Shown: piece by piece, positions 1 through 11,383 of the stretch | Layout of the letters: every line of letters begins with the position of its first letter | Position numbering within the stretch: position 1 is the stretch's first letter | DNA from: Lampris incognitus | Lineage: Eukaryota > Chordata > Actinopteri > Lampriformes > Lampridae | DNA length: 64,000 nucleotides | Assembly (NCBI RefSeq): GCF_029633865.1 | Contig: NC_079223.1 | Span: forward strand, 5,723,683-5,787,682 | Direction of reading: 5' to 3' | The notes under the pieces: model-generated | What the model was told of the DNA's origin: nothing | Databases searched by the model: none | What the model saw: only the letters and a program-made list of their open reading frames with translations | Made by a program: the position numbers and the translations under genes

Positions 1-113
1 TCAACCAGAACTGCACGGCCCAGATCAGCCATAATCAACTTGGAAAAAGAAAAAGAAAAAAACATACAGAGCTGCTGTTCACCATATTATGTCTCTGGCC
101 TCCATTATTTCAG

Positions 114-257
114 GGCGACCCAGGGATTCCTGGAGAGAGAGGCATTCAAGGGGAGAGAGGGAGGATAGGAGAGCCGGGACTGCTTGGACCAAAGGGACCT
201 CCAGGCCAAAAAGGGGATCCGGGACCCCCCGGGCCCTTGCGGACAGCAAACCTGTTG
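114..257 (+). CDS. col19a1: col19a1 exon: collagen triple-helix segment
   Basis: The exon is 144 nt (48 codons), phase 0 at both ends, preceded by a tattatttcag acceptor and followed by gtaggt. It encodes 14 perfect Gly-X-Y triplets starting [10 protein letters not shown] and then leaves the repeat with GPLRTANLL. This is the end of a COL domain just before the next NC segment. Confidence 0.88.
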
Positions 258-3200
258 GTAGGTCGCTAATGTGCAATTACCTCCTCCCAAACAAAGACTC
301 CCATCACACTGTAGATGATGAAAGCAGATCGTCCCACAAATCAAGCTTATGTAACCAGCAGCAGTTTCACTCACCCTGCCTTGAGGAGGGAGTCGCCATA
401 GCATTCTGTGAGAAAGCTGAAACAAGGCTTTGGGAGAACAGGCTGCTGCTGTTCTCTTTCTCCTCAGCGCTTCCCACTCCCGATCAAGTAAGCGCAACAG
501 AAGGTCAGGGAGGGGAGGAGATGGGGGGATGGAGTAGGGGGGCGGTGGTAGACAGAAAACACAGACAGAAAGATGGAAGGATGTGGGAGTGCCGCGAGCA
601 CTGCAGAGCATTGAAAACACCTCCGTGTGTCATGGATGTTTTACACACATGTGCAGTTACATAATTCGCCTACAATTTTCAGGAGGGATGAAAGGCTACT
701 GACTGCTTACCAGCCTCTTCTTACCTGCCTCGTCTTACCAGCCTCTTCTTACCAGCCTCTTCTTACCAGCCTCTTCTTACCAGCCTCGTCTTACCAGCCT
801 CGTCTTACCAGCCTCTTCTGGCTGCAGCTGTTTATGAAGTAGACGTGCAATATGTCGAAAAAGATGTCAACAGTTGTCTCCTCTCATCTGAACCGTATAA
901 GCTGTAGTCAGAGATTGCAGTCCTATGATGGCAGATTGTTCATCATAAGTAATCTGCCGTGATGTTATGTACTTATACATGTACTTGTAGAGTATGCAGT
1001 TGGTAGTTGGCTGGTGTTGCAATCTACTTCACTGTAACAGGTAATTGCAGTAAATTGGGCATGAGGTGATGGCAAGATGTTAATTATAAATAATAATCAT
1101 TACATTTGTATAGCACTTTTCTAGACACCCAAAGTGCTTCACAGTGAAGGGGGTAACTCACCTCAACCACCACCAATGTGTAACACCACCAGGGTGATGC
1201 ACAGCAGCCATTTTGTGGCAGAACACTCACCACACATCAGCTTGAGGTGGAGAGGGAGGAATCATTGAGCCGGTTACATGGGGGGATGATTAGGTGGCCA
1301 GATGGAGAGAGCCAGGTTGGGAATTCTGCCAGGACACCGGGGAACCCCCTAGTCTTTGTGATAAGTGCCATGGGATCTTTAATGACCACAGTGAGTCAGG
1401 ACCTCGGTTTAACGGCTCATCCGAAGGACCGCGTCTCCTACAGCACAGTGTCCTCATCGCCACACTGGAGCATATTTATTGTTTTTATTAGGACCAGAGG
1501 GAAGACTGCCCCCTACTGGCCCACCAACACCGCTTCCGGCAGCAACTCGAGTTTTCCCGGGAGGTGTCCCATCCAAGTACAAGCCAAGCCTACACCTGCT
1601 TACCTTCCATCATTTGGCAGAGCCAGGGCACCTGTTGGTATGGCTGCCAGTTTAACACTAGAACGACCAAGGCTGTCATGTTGACGGTTTTGGATTTTCA
1701 AAGTTTAATAACTTTGCGGAAAAAAGATACAGACCTGCTGCACCGTGGATGCTCCTAAAATTGCATCTATTTGCATTAAAATGAGTTTTAGATAAAATGA
1801 TCTAAAATGTTCATAACTACTGCTGCTGTTCATTGCAGTGTTCCTCTCCCAGAGCCACCCCCCTCTCTGGAGCCATGACAGCAGTTTCATAACAGCATAT
1901 TTTAAGATAGATTTTATCTTGTGGAATTCAAACAGCATTTCACATTCCCCGTCTCTTCATTTAACAATGATACCCCCTTGAAGTCTGGAGAAACAAGGGA
2001 CGATTACGATACCATGACGACTTTCATTTCTTTATCTTCAGTGCTGCCATTTCATCATCACTAAAATATCAGTAACTGCTGTCTGTTAACTGTATTTTCT
2101 TGAAGTTTAAAAAAAAGTGTTAGTAATGTTTGTATGCTTCCTTTCACACAGGCTGACACCAGATCCATGGATGAGATTAAATTGTTAATCCGAAATGAAG
2201 TGTTGAGGGTATTTGAAGGTACATATGTTGCTTCTATAGTTGTTCATAAATTATTCTTGCCATCCATGTTTTTACTCTCAGTCGATACTGAACGTATTCT
2301 TTCAAGTATGATTCTTTTTTTTTTTCCATTTTGCCCTGTAGAAAAACTAGCAAGCTATGCCACGCTTCAAAAGACGCCAGCGGCCATTTTAGCATCACAA
2401 ATTCAACAAGGGCCTCCGGGGCCTCCTGGCAGGGACGGTTTAACAGGCCCCCCAGGAGAGCCTGGGCCTCCTGGTCCTCAAGGTAGGAGTCTCACGCTGC
2501 CAAGCGAAACCACCGATGGTCAACAATCACCATAACCGCTAAAACAATGAACCGGAGCATCCGGGGTGGTGTGGCGGTCTATTCCGTTGCCTACCAACAT
2601 GGGGATCGGCAGTTCGAATCCCTGTGTTACCTCCGGCTTGGTCGGGCGTCCCTACAGACACAATTGGCCGTGTCTGCAGGTGGGAAGCTGGATGTGGGTG
2701 TGTGTCCTGGTCGCTGCACTAGCGCCTCCTCTGCTCGGTCAGGGCGCCTGTTCAGGGGGGGAGGGGGAACGGGGGGAATCGCGGGATCCTCCCACGTGCT
2801 ACATCCCCCTGGCGAAACTCCTCACTGTCAGGGGTGAACAGAAGTGGCTGGTGACTCCACATGTATGGGAGGAGGCGTGTGGTAGTCTGCAGCCCTCCCC
2901 TGATCAGCAGAGGGGGTGGAGAAGCAACCAGCACAGCTCGGAAGAGTGGGGTAATTGGCCAAGTACAACTGGGGAGAAAAAGGGGCCAAAGAAAAAAAGT
3001 GAACCAGAAATAACACTTTTAACCCGTAATTGCTCAAAACTGTTAAAGCAAACCTTAGAATTAACCATCTGTTTGACGTCTACGAGACATGACGTTGATG
3101 TACGTGTGTAGACATACATACATGTGTACGCCTTATTAGTGCTTTAAACTACGTAACATTGTGCCTCAAACCATTAATCCAAACTGAAAAGGGGGGGGGC

Positions 3201-6200
3201 AGCTTCAAGCACACCCCTGTATAAGCGCTTCAGCGTCACATAGTAAAATATAAACTCAATCGGAGAGTTAACGTTTAACCCCACTGCTGTACAACATGAT
3301 TTGCAGGGTTTCCAAAGTCAAAATAGCTCAGTAGAGATTGCCTGAGGTTGGGGGTTGGGGGCGTGGGGGGAACGCAAATTTGAACTGACATTTTCCTGTA
3401 GGGATTTACGGGGTATTTCTCTCTCGCTAGACCCATATATCAATGCAGACTGAAGGGGCAGCAAGCAGAGGAAAGGCCAGAAGTGTGGTGCTGCACAGCG
3501 GCTCTCTGGGAAAATATGAAGACAAACGAAGAATTTGGCCGAAACTGAGCGAAAGCGATATCAGTGTGGACAGTAAAGAGCCGCAGTATTGATACCGCGC
3601 CCCGTAAAAGAAAGCTCTTGAGAAACCCGCCGGGAGGATAGCCAGGGAAACAGGTGGACACTCTTTATCAAGCTGACACAACTGTCTGACTGCTCATGCC
3701 CGCCCCGTACATCAATAACCGTTTGCTGGACAGGCTTTATACCTCTCTCCGTACCTGCTCAGAATGACTCCGGGCCGTAGACAGAACTTGTGAGGAGGCA
3801 GTGGTGTGTTGTGTGTGTGTGTCAGCGCAGGTCAGAGCACCGGCCCCCTGTTTCAGCATTGTATCTACCTCACTTTACTGACGACCACTGACAATTTCAG
3901 CTCCTTACCACAGGACGAGATGCTGCTTCATCATCAGTACCACAGTACCGTTTCTCCTCATCACTGTAGTATAGATATCTGTGCCGTGTTCATGCCAGTC
4001 GCATCACACATCATGTCTTTGACTTCGTTTGGCTTGTTTTTTCTGTTGTTGTTGTTTTTTTAGCTTTGCAAATAAATATTTCTTTAAAAGAAGAAAGTTA
4101 TCTCCCTTGATAAATCAAAAGCTGAACAAGTTTGTTTTTTTTTCTGTAATTTTTCCTTTGTTGATCTGTGCCTCCACTCAGCTGGATAGAGTTTGGGGGT
4201 GATATTTCCTCATTATTTTCTCGTCATCCTCCACTAGAGACGATGTTCCTCTGGAATATCCAATTTGACTTCTTCTGCAACGTGCCAAATTGAATAGTTT
4301 ATGGAGAAAAATACCCCCTCTGTTAGAGTCATGGTCCCTCATGGTTTGACTTCACTCGGGTTTGAATCTCATACTGGTGGAGTTTAGCCGTAAAGACGTG
4401 AAAATACAAGGAAGAAGCGGGGATTTAATTTGATTTATTTCAGTTTTTTTCTGTAATGTGATTGTCCATCCATCATTCTTCTCATCTTCACATTTGAGAA
4501 AGACCAAACGTGAAAATGCTCTCCGGTCCTGTGTGACTCATTGTGTTGAAGCGTGTCTTTTCATGGGGCGTTCGGGTAGCGTGGCGGTCTATTCCGTTGC
4601 CTACCAACATGGGGATCGCCGGTTCGAATCCCCGTGTTACCTCCGGCTTGGTTGGGCGTCCCTACAGACACAATTGGCCGTGTCTGCGGGTGGGAAGCCG
4701 GATGTGGGTATGTGCCCTGGTCGCTGCACTAGCACCTCCTCTGGTCAGTCGGGGTGCCTGTTCAGGGGGAGGGGGAACTGGGTACTAGCGTGATCCTCCC
4801 ACGCGCTACGTCCCCCTGGTGAAACTCCTCACTGTCAGGTGAAAAGAAGTGGCTGGCGACTCCACATGTATGGGAGGAGGCATGTGGTAGTCTGCAGCCC
4901 CCCCCCCCCCCCCCAAGATCAGTAGAGGGGTGGAGCAGCGACTAGGGCGGCTCGGAAGAGTGGGGTAATTGGCCGGATAGTTGGGGAGAAAAAAAAGCAT
5001 GTCTTTTCATAACCTCTACCATAAGGGTGCTATATTTTGTTCACCGTTTTTATACCCACGTATTCTCATTAAAGATCATGACGTATGTTTATGAAGCCGT
5101 AGTGAGGACAGTGGTGTGATTTTTGTTGTGCAGTTCTTTCTTAAAAGACTAATCCGCCGACCAATTAGCGACTAGCGACGCCGCCATTACTGCGGTGACA
5201 AGTAGCACCGTTTGCTAACTTCCTGCTACGTAGTCTCGCGATACCAGACAATCGGAGATCTCCGTCTACCAATCGTCTGGGGGGTTTCTAAATGCAGGAT
5301 AGTCGCTAGAACGGCCGCTAACGAGCCTACGCCTGCTGCTACGCCCCCTACATTTTGTCGAGGACACGCCTTACCGGAAACTCCGCTCTCCCCACCCTCC
5401 TGAACTGCAGCGGATCACTTTGTAACGCGGGGAGAGCTCTTTGAAACGTGGAAGATGGACGTCCCGAGTGGCGTTAGATCATCTGGTCCAGCGTTCACGA
5501 ACGTGTGCTCGCTCCACAAGATTGGCGCTATTAAGGGTTTAACAGCAGCTTGTGTCTACCAGCTGGTTACGGGAAACGCTTGGTCCGTCAAGCCTGGCCA
5601 ACTGTCTGCGACTTGTTGTCCGCACAGGGACACAACTCTATGGCGCTGGTCGTACGCCCTCTGCTGTCCATAATGGAGGAGCAGGTGCAGTTTCCCAAAG
5701 CAGAGGGCGTCCCTGCCGCACGCGCGGGACAAAGCGAGGACATGGATGACCAGGCCGCCGCCGGTGGCTCCGCCCCCTGCGTTCGGCCAAGCAACGTGGA
5801 GACGGCTTCTACAGACGCCGTTATTTCGGGAATGGCCGCTCGGAGTGGCAGCTGACGAAGTGCAATGGTGAGTTGGAAACCATAGCTGATGTTGGCTCGC
5901 CGACTGTGTGTTGTTTGTCCAGTTTTCTTCCGTGACTGCGCCTGCGCCGTCCTGTAACGCAAGTTTCGCTGGTACGACAGCGTTTACCCGCCTTCTGCAT
6001 GTGACGGCCCCGCCCCTGTGTGAAGGCTCCGCCTCCATGTGAAGGCCCCGCCCCGTGTGAAGCCCCCCCCCTGAAGACTTGGGATTGGTTCTTCAATGAA
6101 CCTTTTTTTTTAACTCTAATTGTTTCCACCCAGTTGTAGCAAGGAGCGCTGCGAGGACGTCCTCAGTCTAGCTGAGCGAAGCGTTTGGAGACGGTAGAGG

Positions 6201-9200
6201 CTACTTCCCATCGATGCAGAGAACTGAGCATGCGCAAGTACTCGTCGCCTCCGTTGTTTGGGTAGGTTAAGGTTAGGGCGGGGTTAGGGTTATAAAGTTA
6301 GCTAATCAGACGCAGAGTAGGGGCGGGTCTTCCTAGAACCCCAGCGCCTGGACGCTACGCGGGGCGTGTGGAGGCGTGGTAGAGGCATTCCGCGCATGCT
6401 CAGTTGACCGTTCTCCATCTCCGTTCTCTGCATCGACGGGAACCAGCCTCTGCCTTTGGAGACCGACTTGTGAGTCTACCTCCTAAGTGGCAGCAGCATG
6501 GGTAGTTGGATTGACGACGTTAGGCAGTGCCCCCCCCCCCAGTTACTGATTAAGGTACCTTATGGATGGCGATCTTGACGTTATTCAAATTGTACATAAT
6601 AGTTAGACATCGGTTATGTCAGTGGCCAGACAGAGAGAGAAAAACGACCACTTAACCATCCGCCGCATTTCAAGTGATAAAGTAACTAACGCTTGTGTAG
6701 CTAGCTAATGTGCTAACGTGACTGTACTAGATAGCTAGTAAACGTCCGAGGGTTGCATTTAATCACAGTCCAGTTATATGAAAGGCGGCTGAAGACGAGG
6801 TGAGACCTACAAAAACACACACCCTCGTTTTTTGTAGGCCTTCAAGATCATTTCATTAATCGCCTGGCTTGTGGTGAGCAACAAAATGCCAACTACAGGT
6901 CTCCGATAGAGCTAACTTAACGTAAGCTAAGCAGTGTTAGCTTAAATGCTTGTTTCACCGTGTTAGGCTGGGGAGCTGCATTGTGAGATTAATATAGATG
7001 GTCGACTGTAAACCAAAACCCACCGAGCTGTTTTTATTGGGAACAAAGTCCTTTCTGTTGCTTTTCTTAGTCCACTTCCGGCGAATGTCTCGGTCCTCTG
7101 CACGGCCAGGGGATCCATGTGAACTGTGTGGTCTCAGACAGGGGCAATCTTCATGAAGTAAAGGCTTGTGTATTTCCCATTGTCTTTTTCCAAACGTGGA
7201 AGTTTGCCACTACCGTTGGAGCGCCGGAGACCTGCACAGCTTCTCCCCGACTTCCTAGACGTCGTTGTCAAATGTAACGTCGAACAATGTTAAACAGATA
7301 CAACTGTACACTTCTTCACACAGCTTGCATTCAAACGCGCGTGTGTTGCGGGGAAGCGCCACCGCAGCAATGGCGACTCGTTAACTTCCAGTACTTCGCC
7401 GGATCAGTCTACACATTCCGTTCTCCACACCGTTTATGCTGCTCACGGTCGCGGAGCCTATCCCAGCAGCAGCAGCCACGTGGCCTTTCCTATACAAAAA
7501 GCTCTGCAGAGTGGTGCAGAGTGTGGCGTATTACACACAGTATTTCGAGTTTCTTTTTTTAAATTTTTGAAGCGGCTTCTGAGAAAGTTTTAGTCCTTCC
7601 GTTTGTTAAGCCCAGCATGCGCAGAGAGGCGTTGACGCTCGTGCAGCGGGCCACCGGGCGCCATGCAGCCTTCCTGCGGAAGACACCCGTCGGTCTTTTG
7701 ATTCGGATTTGTCAGTAAGTGCAGCGGTTTAGTGCCAACCGCGGCCTCCCGCCACGTGCGCTGTTGAGTCATTTTTTGGGGGGCGGGGCGGGGCTTAGGC
7801 CACAGTGCTCTGTCCTCCACGGAACGCCCCCTCCCGGTGGGAATGCCCCGGGCACCGTGAGTGTCTAAAGAAGTCTCATTATTGCAGCAATGTGTGGATA
7901 GCCTCTCTCCCTTTTTGGAGACACAGTTCTGAAACATTCATAAGCCCTTTTTTTTCTTCCTTTCTTTCTTAGATTTCCTCTGCCATGTAAGCACTGAAGC
8001 GTTTCCTCTTTGGGCTCGGCCGTGTGACGCTTGATACGTCTGTCAATGTTCCTGATGCACTCTATGCAACCGCCGGTCCTGGGATGCCATTACTTTAAAT
8101 GCCTCCTGGGGAACCGTTTTCACACCCCCTTCACGTACTGACTTTGTTCACCGCCGTCTTGGACTGTTTTTATTTACTGGCTTTGTCGGGGGACGGTTTG
8201 CATGGTGTGACGAGAAGAGAACGCCATGATCGGTGTGTGTGTTTGTTTGTTTGTTTGTTTGTTTGTGTGTGCATATTCCAATAGGCAAGGCCCTCCCCAC
8301 CCAGGACTAAAGACTGCTGCATACACTTTGGGTTTCGCTCGGTTATACACCGAGTTTTTTGACACGGAGTACGTGCTCGCCTTCGTTGCTGCAGTTGAAT
8401 AAGATAAATTCAGTCTTTATGCGTATCAGTGATGTGCGTGCAGCAGTCAGTCACCACCTGGTTTTGGAAGAGACTCGAGCTAACGTAACCCTGACCGAAT
8501 CTCATTTCTTCTCTGGTGTCAGACAGAAAAGGCTGTGTCAAAATGTTGGTCAAGCTACTTGCTTTTGGTTGATTCGGCGATGACGTATTGTGTTTTTCTC
8601 AATAATAGAGTCAGAAACACTATTTGTCATTTCATTTCATGCACTTGCGCAGGTGAAATGGAATGAAACATGGTTTCCCCCGGCCCACAACAGTGCAACA
8701 CAAAGACAAAAACACATAACCAAGCTACAAGAACACATATATTCAAACTAACACATCTATCTAAACTAAACAACAACAATCACTGTGCAGGAGATCGAAC
8801 ACCAGCCAGGATGACTCGGAACTGCCGGTCTACATGGGCTAGCAGTTAGCTTAGCCTGTTCCGCATCCTGTCAGACCGCCCTCGGTGTTTCCTCTTCGGG
8901 CACAGCTCCAGTCAGGGCCGTGGTCCTTGGGCCTACTGGATGCAGCAGACCAAGTTCCCTCAGCCGATCCAACGCCAGCTCTCCCAGCCAGACACCTTCG
9001 ACACACCTCCCCGCACTCCACACAACGACATTAAAAACACAACCAAGGCTAGGCGAGGCCGCCGCCAGACCACCCTTGGTGTTATCGGAACTGCCAATCT
9101 GCAGGGGCTAGCAGTTAGCTTAGCCTACGCCGCTTCCATGTCCTGTCAGACCGCCCTCGGCATCACCTCTTCGGGCACAGCTCCAGGCAGGGCCGTGGTC

Positions 9201-11178
9201 CCTGGGCCCACAGGACGTAGAAGACCAAGCTCTCCCAGCCGATCCAGCGCCAGCTCTCCCAGCCAGTAAACGAAGACACAAACTTAGATGTAGATGTGGA
9301 CAAAGACACTGCATGGACGGTACTGGGTGAGGCCGCTGTAAACGTAAATTCACGCCGCCATCGGAAGCGGTGATAATACCCCTCTTAGAATACCTTGGTA
9401 TCTTGGTCAATGTGTGACTTGAGTATTTTATCTTCCATACTTCTTCATGTTCTGTGGAAGGAGTCTAGGACAGGCCCACCTTTTTTCCCTGCCGAATGCC
9501 CTCGGTGACGTTTGCCTCTGGCCTCTGACTGGAAAGAGTCTTCCCCTGCTGTTTGGGAATTCTCAAAGCCATTTGCTTGCAGCCCTGTTGTTGACAGAAA
9601 GGCTATACGAGTCCATGGTGCTTCTCACCTCCAAGAGGAAGGCATAGACGGCTTGTTTGATGGCATTTTATTTTGACAGAATGTCAGTAAGCTTTGTATT
9701 ATTCAGAAGCCTGTGCTTGAGACTCGAATTTGGATCAGCCCGTTTCTACATCAGCGACCAGAGCTGCTGCTCCGAACAGTGCAGAGTTGCTGCTGGGCGT
9801 CATAGCTGTTTTGATAATGTTTGAAAATAATATGCGTCTCTGGATGGATATGTGGGTTGCGTCCCCCCCCCCCTTTGAAAAGTTTGCCCCTACCTTTTGA
9901 GGAACATTTGATGATAACATCTTAACATGATCTTGGCATTGAACTAATCGTACTTACCACAAACCCCCTTCGAAATGACGCCGCTTCATTTTTGCTGTCA
10001 TCAGTGTATTCCAGTGGGATTCAAATCATTCTGCTCTGTGTCTTTCCTCAGGGTACCGGGGTCAGAAAGGAGAACGAGGCCAGCTTGGTTATGGGTTACC
10101 AGGGGATCCAGGACCTACAGGGCCACCAGGTAGGACCTGCACAGGGAGGGAACGAGGGCCCACGTGGGTGCAGCCTCTTTATGTAGTGTGCCTTCTGCAT
10201 GTCGAGATGAACTTCAACTTGACCGGTCAAGCAAATAAGAGCAGAGAGGGATGAGGGTCCGTGAATCACGTGTTTTCTTTATTTTGTATTGCTTTTAGGA
10301 AAACTCAGTAAAACTTTATATTTACAAAGTCGTCAAAATCCCAATCCAGAACCTCCCCGAGTACGTTTAAATTGTTAGATTAACACAGAAATGTGGACGG
10401 TCTTATACCGCCTGTTTTCACACAGCTCTGTGTTCAGTATTTTACTGTGAGACATAGCCCAGTAAAGCCCACTGAAAAGTTAGCACTCATTAGAAATGAA
10501 GAAAGACTATTCCGTTGCCTAGCAACACGGGGATCGGCGGTTCGAATCCCCGTGGTACTGCCAGCTTGGTCGAGCATCCCTACAAACACCGGCCGAATGT
10601 GGATATGTGTCCTGTTTGCTGCACTAGCGCCTCCTCTGGTCTGTTGAGGCGCCTGTTTGGGGGGGGGGGGCTGGAGGGAATAGCGTGATCCTCCCACATG
10701 CTACGTCCCCCTGGTGAAACTCCTCACTCTCCGGTGAAAAGAAGTGGCTGGTGACTCCACATGTATTGGAGGAGACGTGGTAGTCTGCAGCCCTCCCCGG
10801 ATCGGCAGAGGGGGTGGAGCAGAGACCGGACGGCTCGGAAGAGTGGGGTAATTGGCCGGATGCAATTGGGGGGGGGGGGAAATCCCCCCCAAAAAAGAAA
10901 GAAATGAAGAAAGAGGGCGGCACGGTGATGCAATGGTTAGTCTGGTTGCCTCACAGCAAGAAGGTCCTCCGTTCGAGCCCCCGGGGTAGTCCAACCTTGG
11001 GGTAGTCCAACCTTGGGGTAGTCCAACCTTGGGGTAGTCCAACCTTGGTCCTCTGTGTGGAGTTTGCATGTTCTCCTCGTGTTTGCGTGGGTTTCCTCTG
11101 GGTAATCCGGTTTCCTCCCACAGTCCAAAGACGTGTAGGTCAGGTGAATCGTCCGTACTAAATTGTCCCTAGGTATGA

Positions 11179-11222
<44 letters not shown>

Positions 11223-11383
11223 GACACTCACTGATTAATACTATATTGTTATATTTCTGTTAAGGGCTTCCTGGGATCAGTTCTCAGGGCTTGCCTGGCT
11301 CCCCGGGGACACAGGGGTCCCCTGGAAGATGTGACCCCAGCGACTGTATCCCTCCTTCCATGAGGTCCAGGAGAAACGGCTAG
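114..11383 (+). CDS. col19a1: FACIT collagen alpha-1(XIX)-like, 3' end of gene (five exons)
   Basis: This is the 3' end of a fibril-associated (FACIT) collagen, a secreted extracellular-matrix protein. Coding exons are 114-257, 2152-2218, 2342-2482, 10052-10129 and 11265-11383. All have AG/GT borders and compatible phases (0, 1, 1, 1). The first exon is Gly-X-Y repeat. The second and third encode a non-collagenous helix-like segment ([20 protein letters not shown]). This is followed by a short COL1 triple helix and an NC1 tail with CDPSDC. The assignment to type XIX rests on the NC segment, the short COL1, the CDP/N-x2-C tail ending in basic residues and Gly/Asn, and on the neighbouring opposite-strand col9a1, which matches mammalian COL19A1-COL9A1 order. 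Upstream exons lie outside the window. Another FACIT (XII, XIV, XX, XXI) is possible but less likely. Confidence 0.85.
706..822. repeat. Minisatellite, about 15 bp unit (CCAGCCTCKTCTTAC)
   Basis: About eight near-identical units of ccagcctcttcttac or ccagcctcgtcttac follow each other in the intron, differing by T/G at one site. Confidence 0.9.
1085..1650 (+). mobile_element. Degenerate interspersed repeat, probably a retroelement 3' region
   Basis: It opens with AT-rich taataataatcattac followed by gtatagcacttttctagac and aaagtgcttcacagtgaag, a sequence type familiar from fish interspersed repeats. The rest (accaccaccaatgtg, ggcccaccaacaccgcttcc) is of the same kind. I cannot name the family, and both ends are approximate. 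Confidence 0.45.
2152..2218 (+). CDS. col19a1: col19a1 exon: NC segment, first half
   Basis: This is a 67-nt exon between a ctttcacacag acceptor and a gtacat donor. It encodes [20 protein letters not shown] and ends in phase 1, so it joins the next exon to give VFEEKLAS. The charged heptad-like stretch resembles NC regions used for chain association in FACIT collagens. Confidence 0.85.
2342..2482 (+). CDS. col19a1: col19a1 exon: NC to COL1 transition
   Basis: This is a 141-nt exon with a pyrimidine-rich acceptor (ending ccctgtag) and a gtagga donor, entering and leaving in phase 1. It encodes the end of the NC segment ([20 protein letters not shown]) and then starts a new triple helix with [10 protein letters not shown]. 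Confidence 0.87.
2557..2990 (+). mobile_element. tRNA-derived SINE, family A, copy 1
   Basis: The roughly 430-bp family starts with a tRNA-like head (GTGGCGGTCTATTCCGTTGC, then a degenerate B box CAGTTCGAATCCC). Its body contains CTGCACTAGCGCCTCCTCTG and GGTGACTCCACATGTATGGG, and it ends in ATTGGCC and an A-rich tail. The flanks tgaaccgga and tgaaccaga may be an imperfect target-site duplication. Open frames inside it are not genes. Confidence 0.88.
3000..4540. other. Intron segment without recognised features
   Basis: AT-rich intronic sequence of col19a1. I see no exon-like Gly-X-Y frame, no tRNA-like sequence and no clear terminal repeats. Short open frames lack domain character. Confidence 0.5.
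4565..4994 (+). mobile_element. tRNA-derived SINE, family A, copy 2 (full length with TSD)
   Basis: The head has a perfect B box GGTTCGAATCCCC at 4621-4633 and the full family-A body. It is flanked by aagcgtgtcttttcat (4549-4564) and aagcatgtcttttcat (4995-5010), a 16-bp target-site duplication with one mismatch. A poly-C run interrupts the body near 4900. Confidence 0.92.
5130..6115. other. CpG-rich unexplained block in col19a1 intron
   Basis: This stretch is far richer in CG dinucleotides than the surrounding intron. It has several overlapping open frames on both strands but none with a recognisable domain. It ends in a local array of ggccccgcc / aggctccgcc type (about 6007-6055). It could be a cryptic CpG island or a decayed DNA transposon. 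Confidence 0.4.
6183..6456. mobile_element. MITE-like hairpin element with imperfect inverted ends
   Basis: The left part reads ggtagaggctacttccc, atcgatgcagagaac and ctgagcatgcgc. The right part contains the reverse complement of the same string with short gaps (gcgcatgctcag, gttctctgcatcgac, aaccagcctctgcc). The spacer holds ggttaaggttagggc-type telomere-like sequence and GC-rich DNA. No transposase frame is present. Confidence 0.6.
6460..8230. other. Intron segment without recognised features
   Basis: Intronic sequence of col19a1. It contains several CpG-dense patches (for example 7200-7500 and 7620-7860) but no exon I can support and no clear repeat structure. Confidence 0.45.
8233..8272. 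repeat. (GTTT)n microsatellite
   Basis: A short GT run passes into about seven GTTT units and back into GT. Confidence 0.95.
8838..9269. repeat. Local duplication (about 155 bp, two copies)
   Basis: A block starting gggctagcagttagcttagcc and ending agctctcccagccag occurs at about 8838-8991 and again at about 9105-9269. Both contain tcctgtcagaccgccctcgg and ttcgggcacagctcca. Both copies look non-coding. Confidence 0.8.
9300..10045. other. Intron segment without recognised features
   Basis: Ordinary intronic sequence before the COL1 exon of col19a1. Nothing beyond a short poly-C run near 9863 was seen. Confidence 0.5.
10052..10129 (+). CDS. col19a1: col19a1 exon: COL1 segment
   Basis: This is a 78-nt exon with a tctttcctcag acceptor and gtagga donor, phase 1 at both ends. 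It encodes [20 protein letters not shown] and further triplets. There is one interruption (GYG-LPG), of the type found as a conserved imperfection in FACIT COL1 domains. It follows a 7.6 kb intron rich in SINEs. Confidence 0.88.
10507..10899 (+). mobile_element. tRNA-derived SINE, family A, copy 3 (5' truncated, TSD)
   Basis: The element starts inside the tRNA-like head (tattccgttgcctagcaac) and retains the B box and body. It is flanked by agaaatgaagaaaga at 10492-10506 and 10900-10914, a perfect 15-bp target-site duplication. Confidence 0.93.
10915..11218 (+). mobile_element. Second tRNA-like SINE family (family B) with 17-bp minisatellite and (GT)n tail
   Basis: It begins ggcggcacggtgatgcaatgg with a B-box-like gttcgagcccc, then continues tggagtttgcatgttctcc and cagtccaaagacgtgtaggt, and ends in a GT run (11179-11218). 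The string ggggtagtccaacctt is repeated four times at 10983-11046 inside it. It sits directly against the family-A copy. Confidence 0.85.
11265..11383 (+). CDS. col19a1: col19a1 last coding exon: end of COL1 and NC1
   Basis: The acceptor is atttctgttaag and the reading frame ends at TAG 11381-11383. The exon encodes a few more Gly-X-Y triplets interrupted by GISSQG, then [13 protein letters not shown] and a basic tail SRRNG. The two cysteines four residues apart at the COL1/NC1 border are the FACIT interchain-disulphide signature. Confidence 0.9.

Larger units (their letters stand above)
258..2151 (+). other. col19a1 intron with simple and interspersed repeats
   Basis: No coding exon was recognised here. 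It holds a short pyrimidine-rich minisatellite (706-822) and an old interspersed repeat (about 1085-1650). The open frames within it show no collagen repeat or known domain. Confidence 0.6.

Noticed and set aside
88..664. Long plus-strand frame at the left end as a separate protein
   Set aside because: It reads through the col19a1 exon in the wrong frame; the Gly-X-Y frame with proper splice sites explains the segment.
2566..3111. Recurring similar open frames at 2566, 4458, 27580, 42407 and elsewhere as a gene family
   Set aside because: They are translations of the family-A SINE, found on either strand and interrupted differently in each copy.
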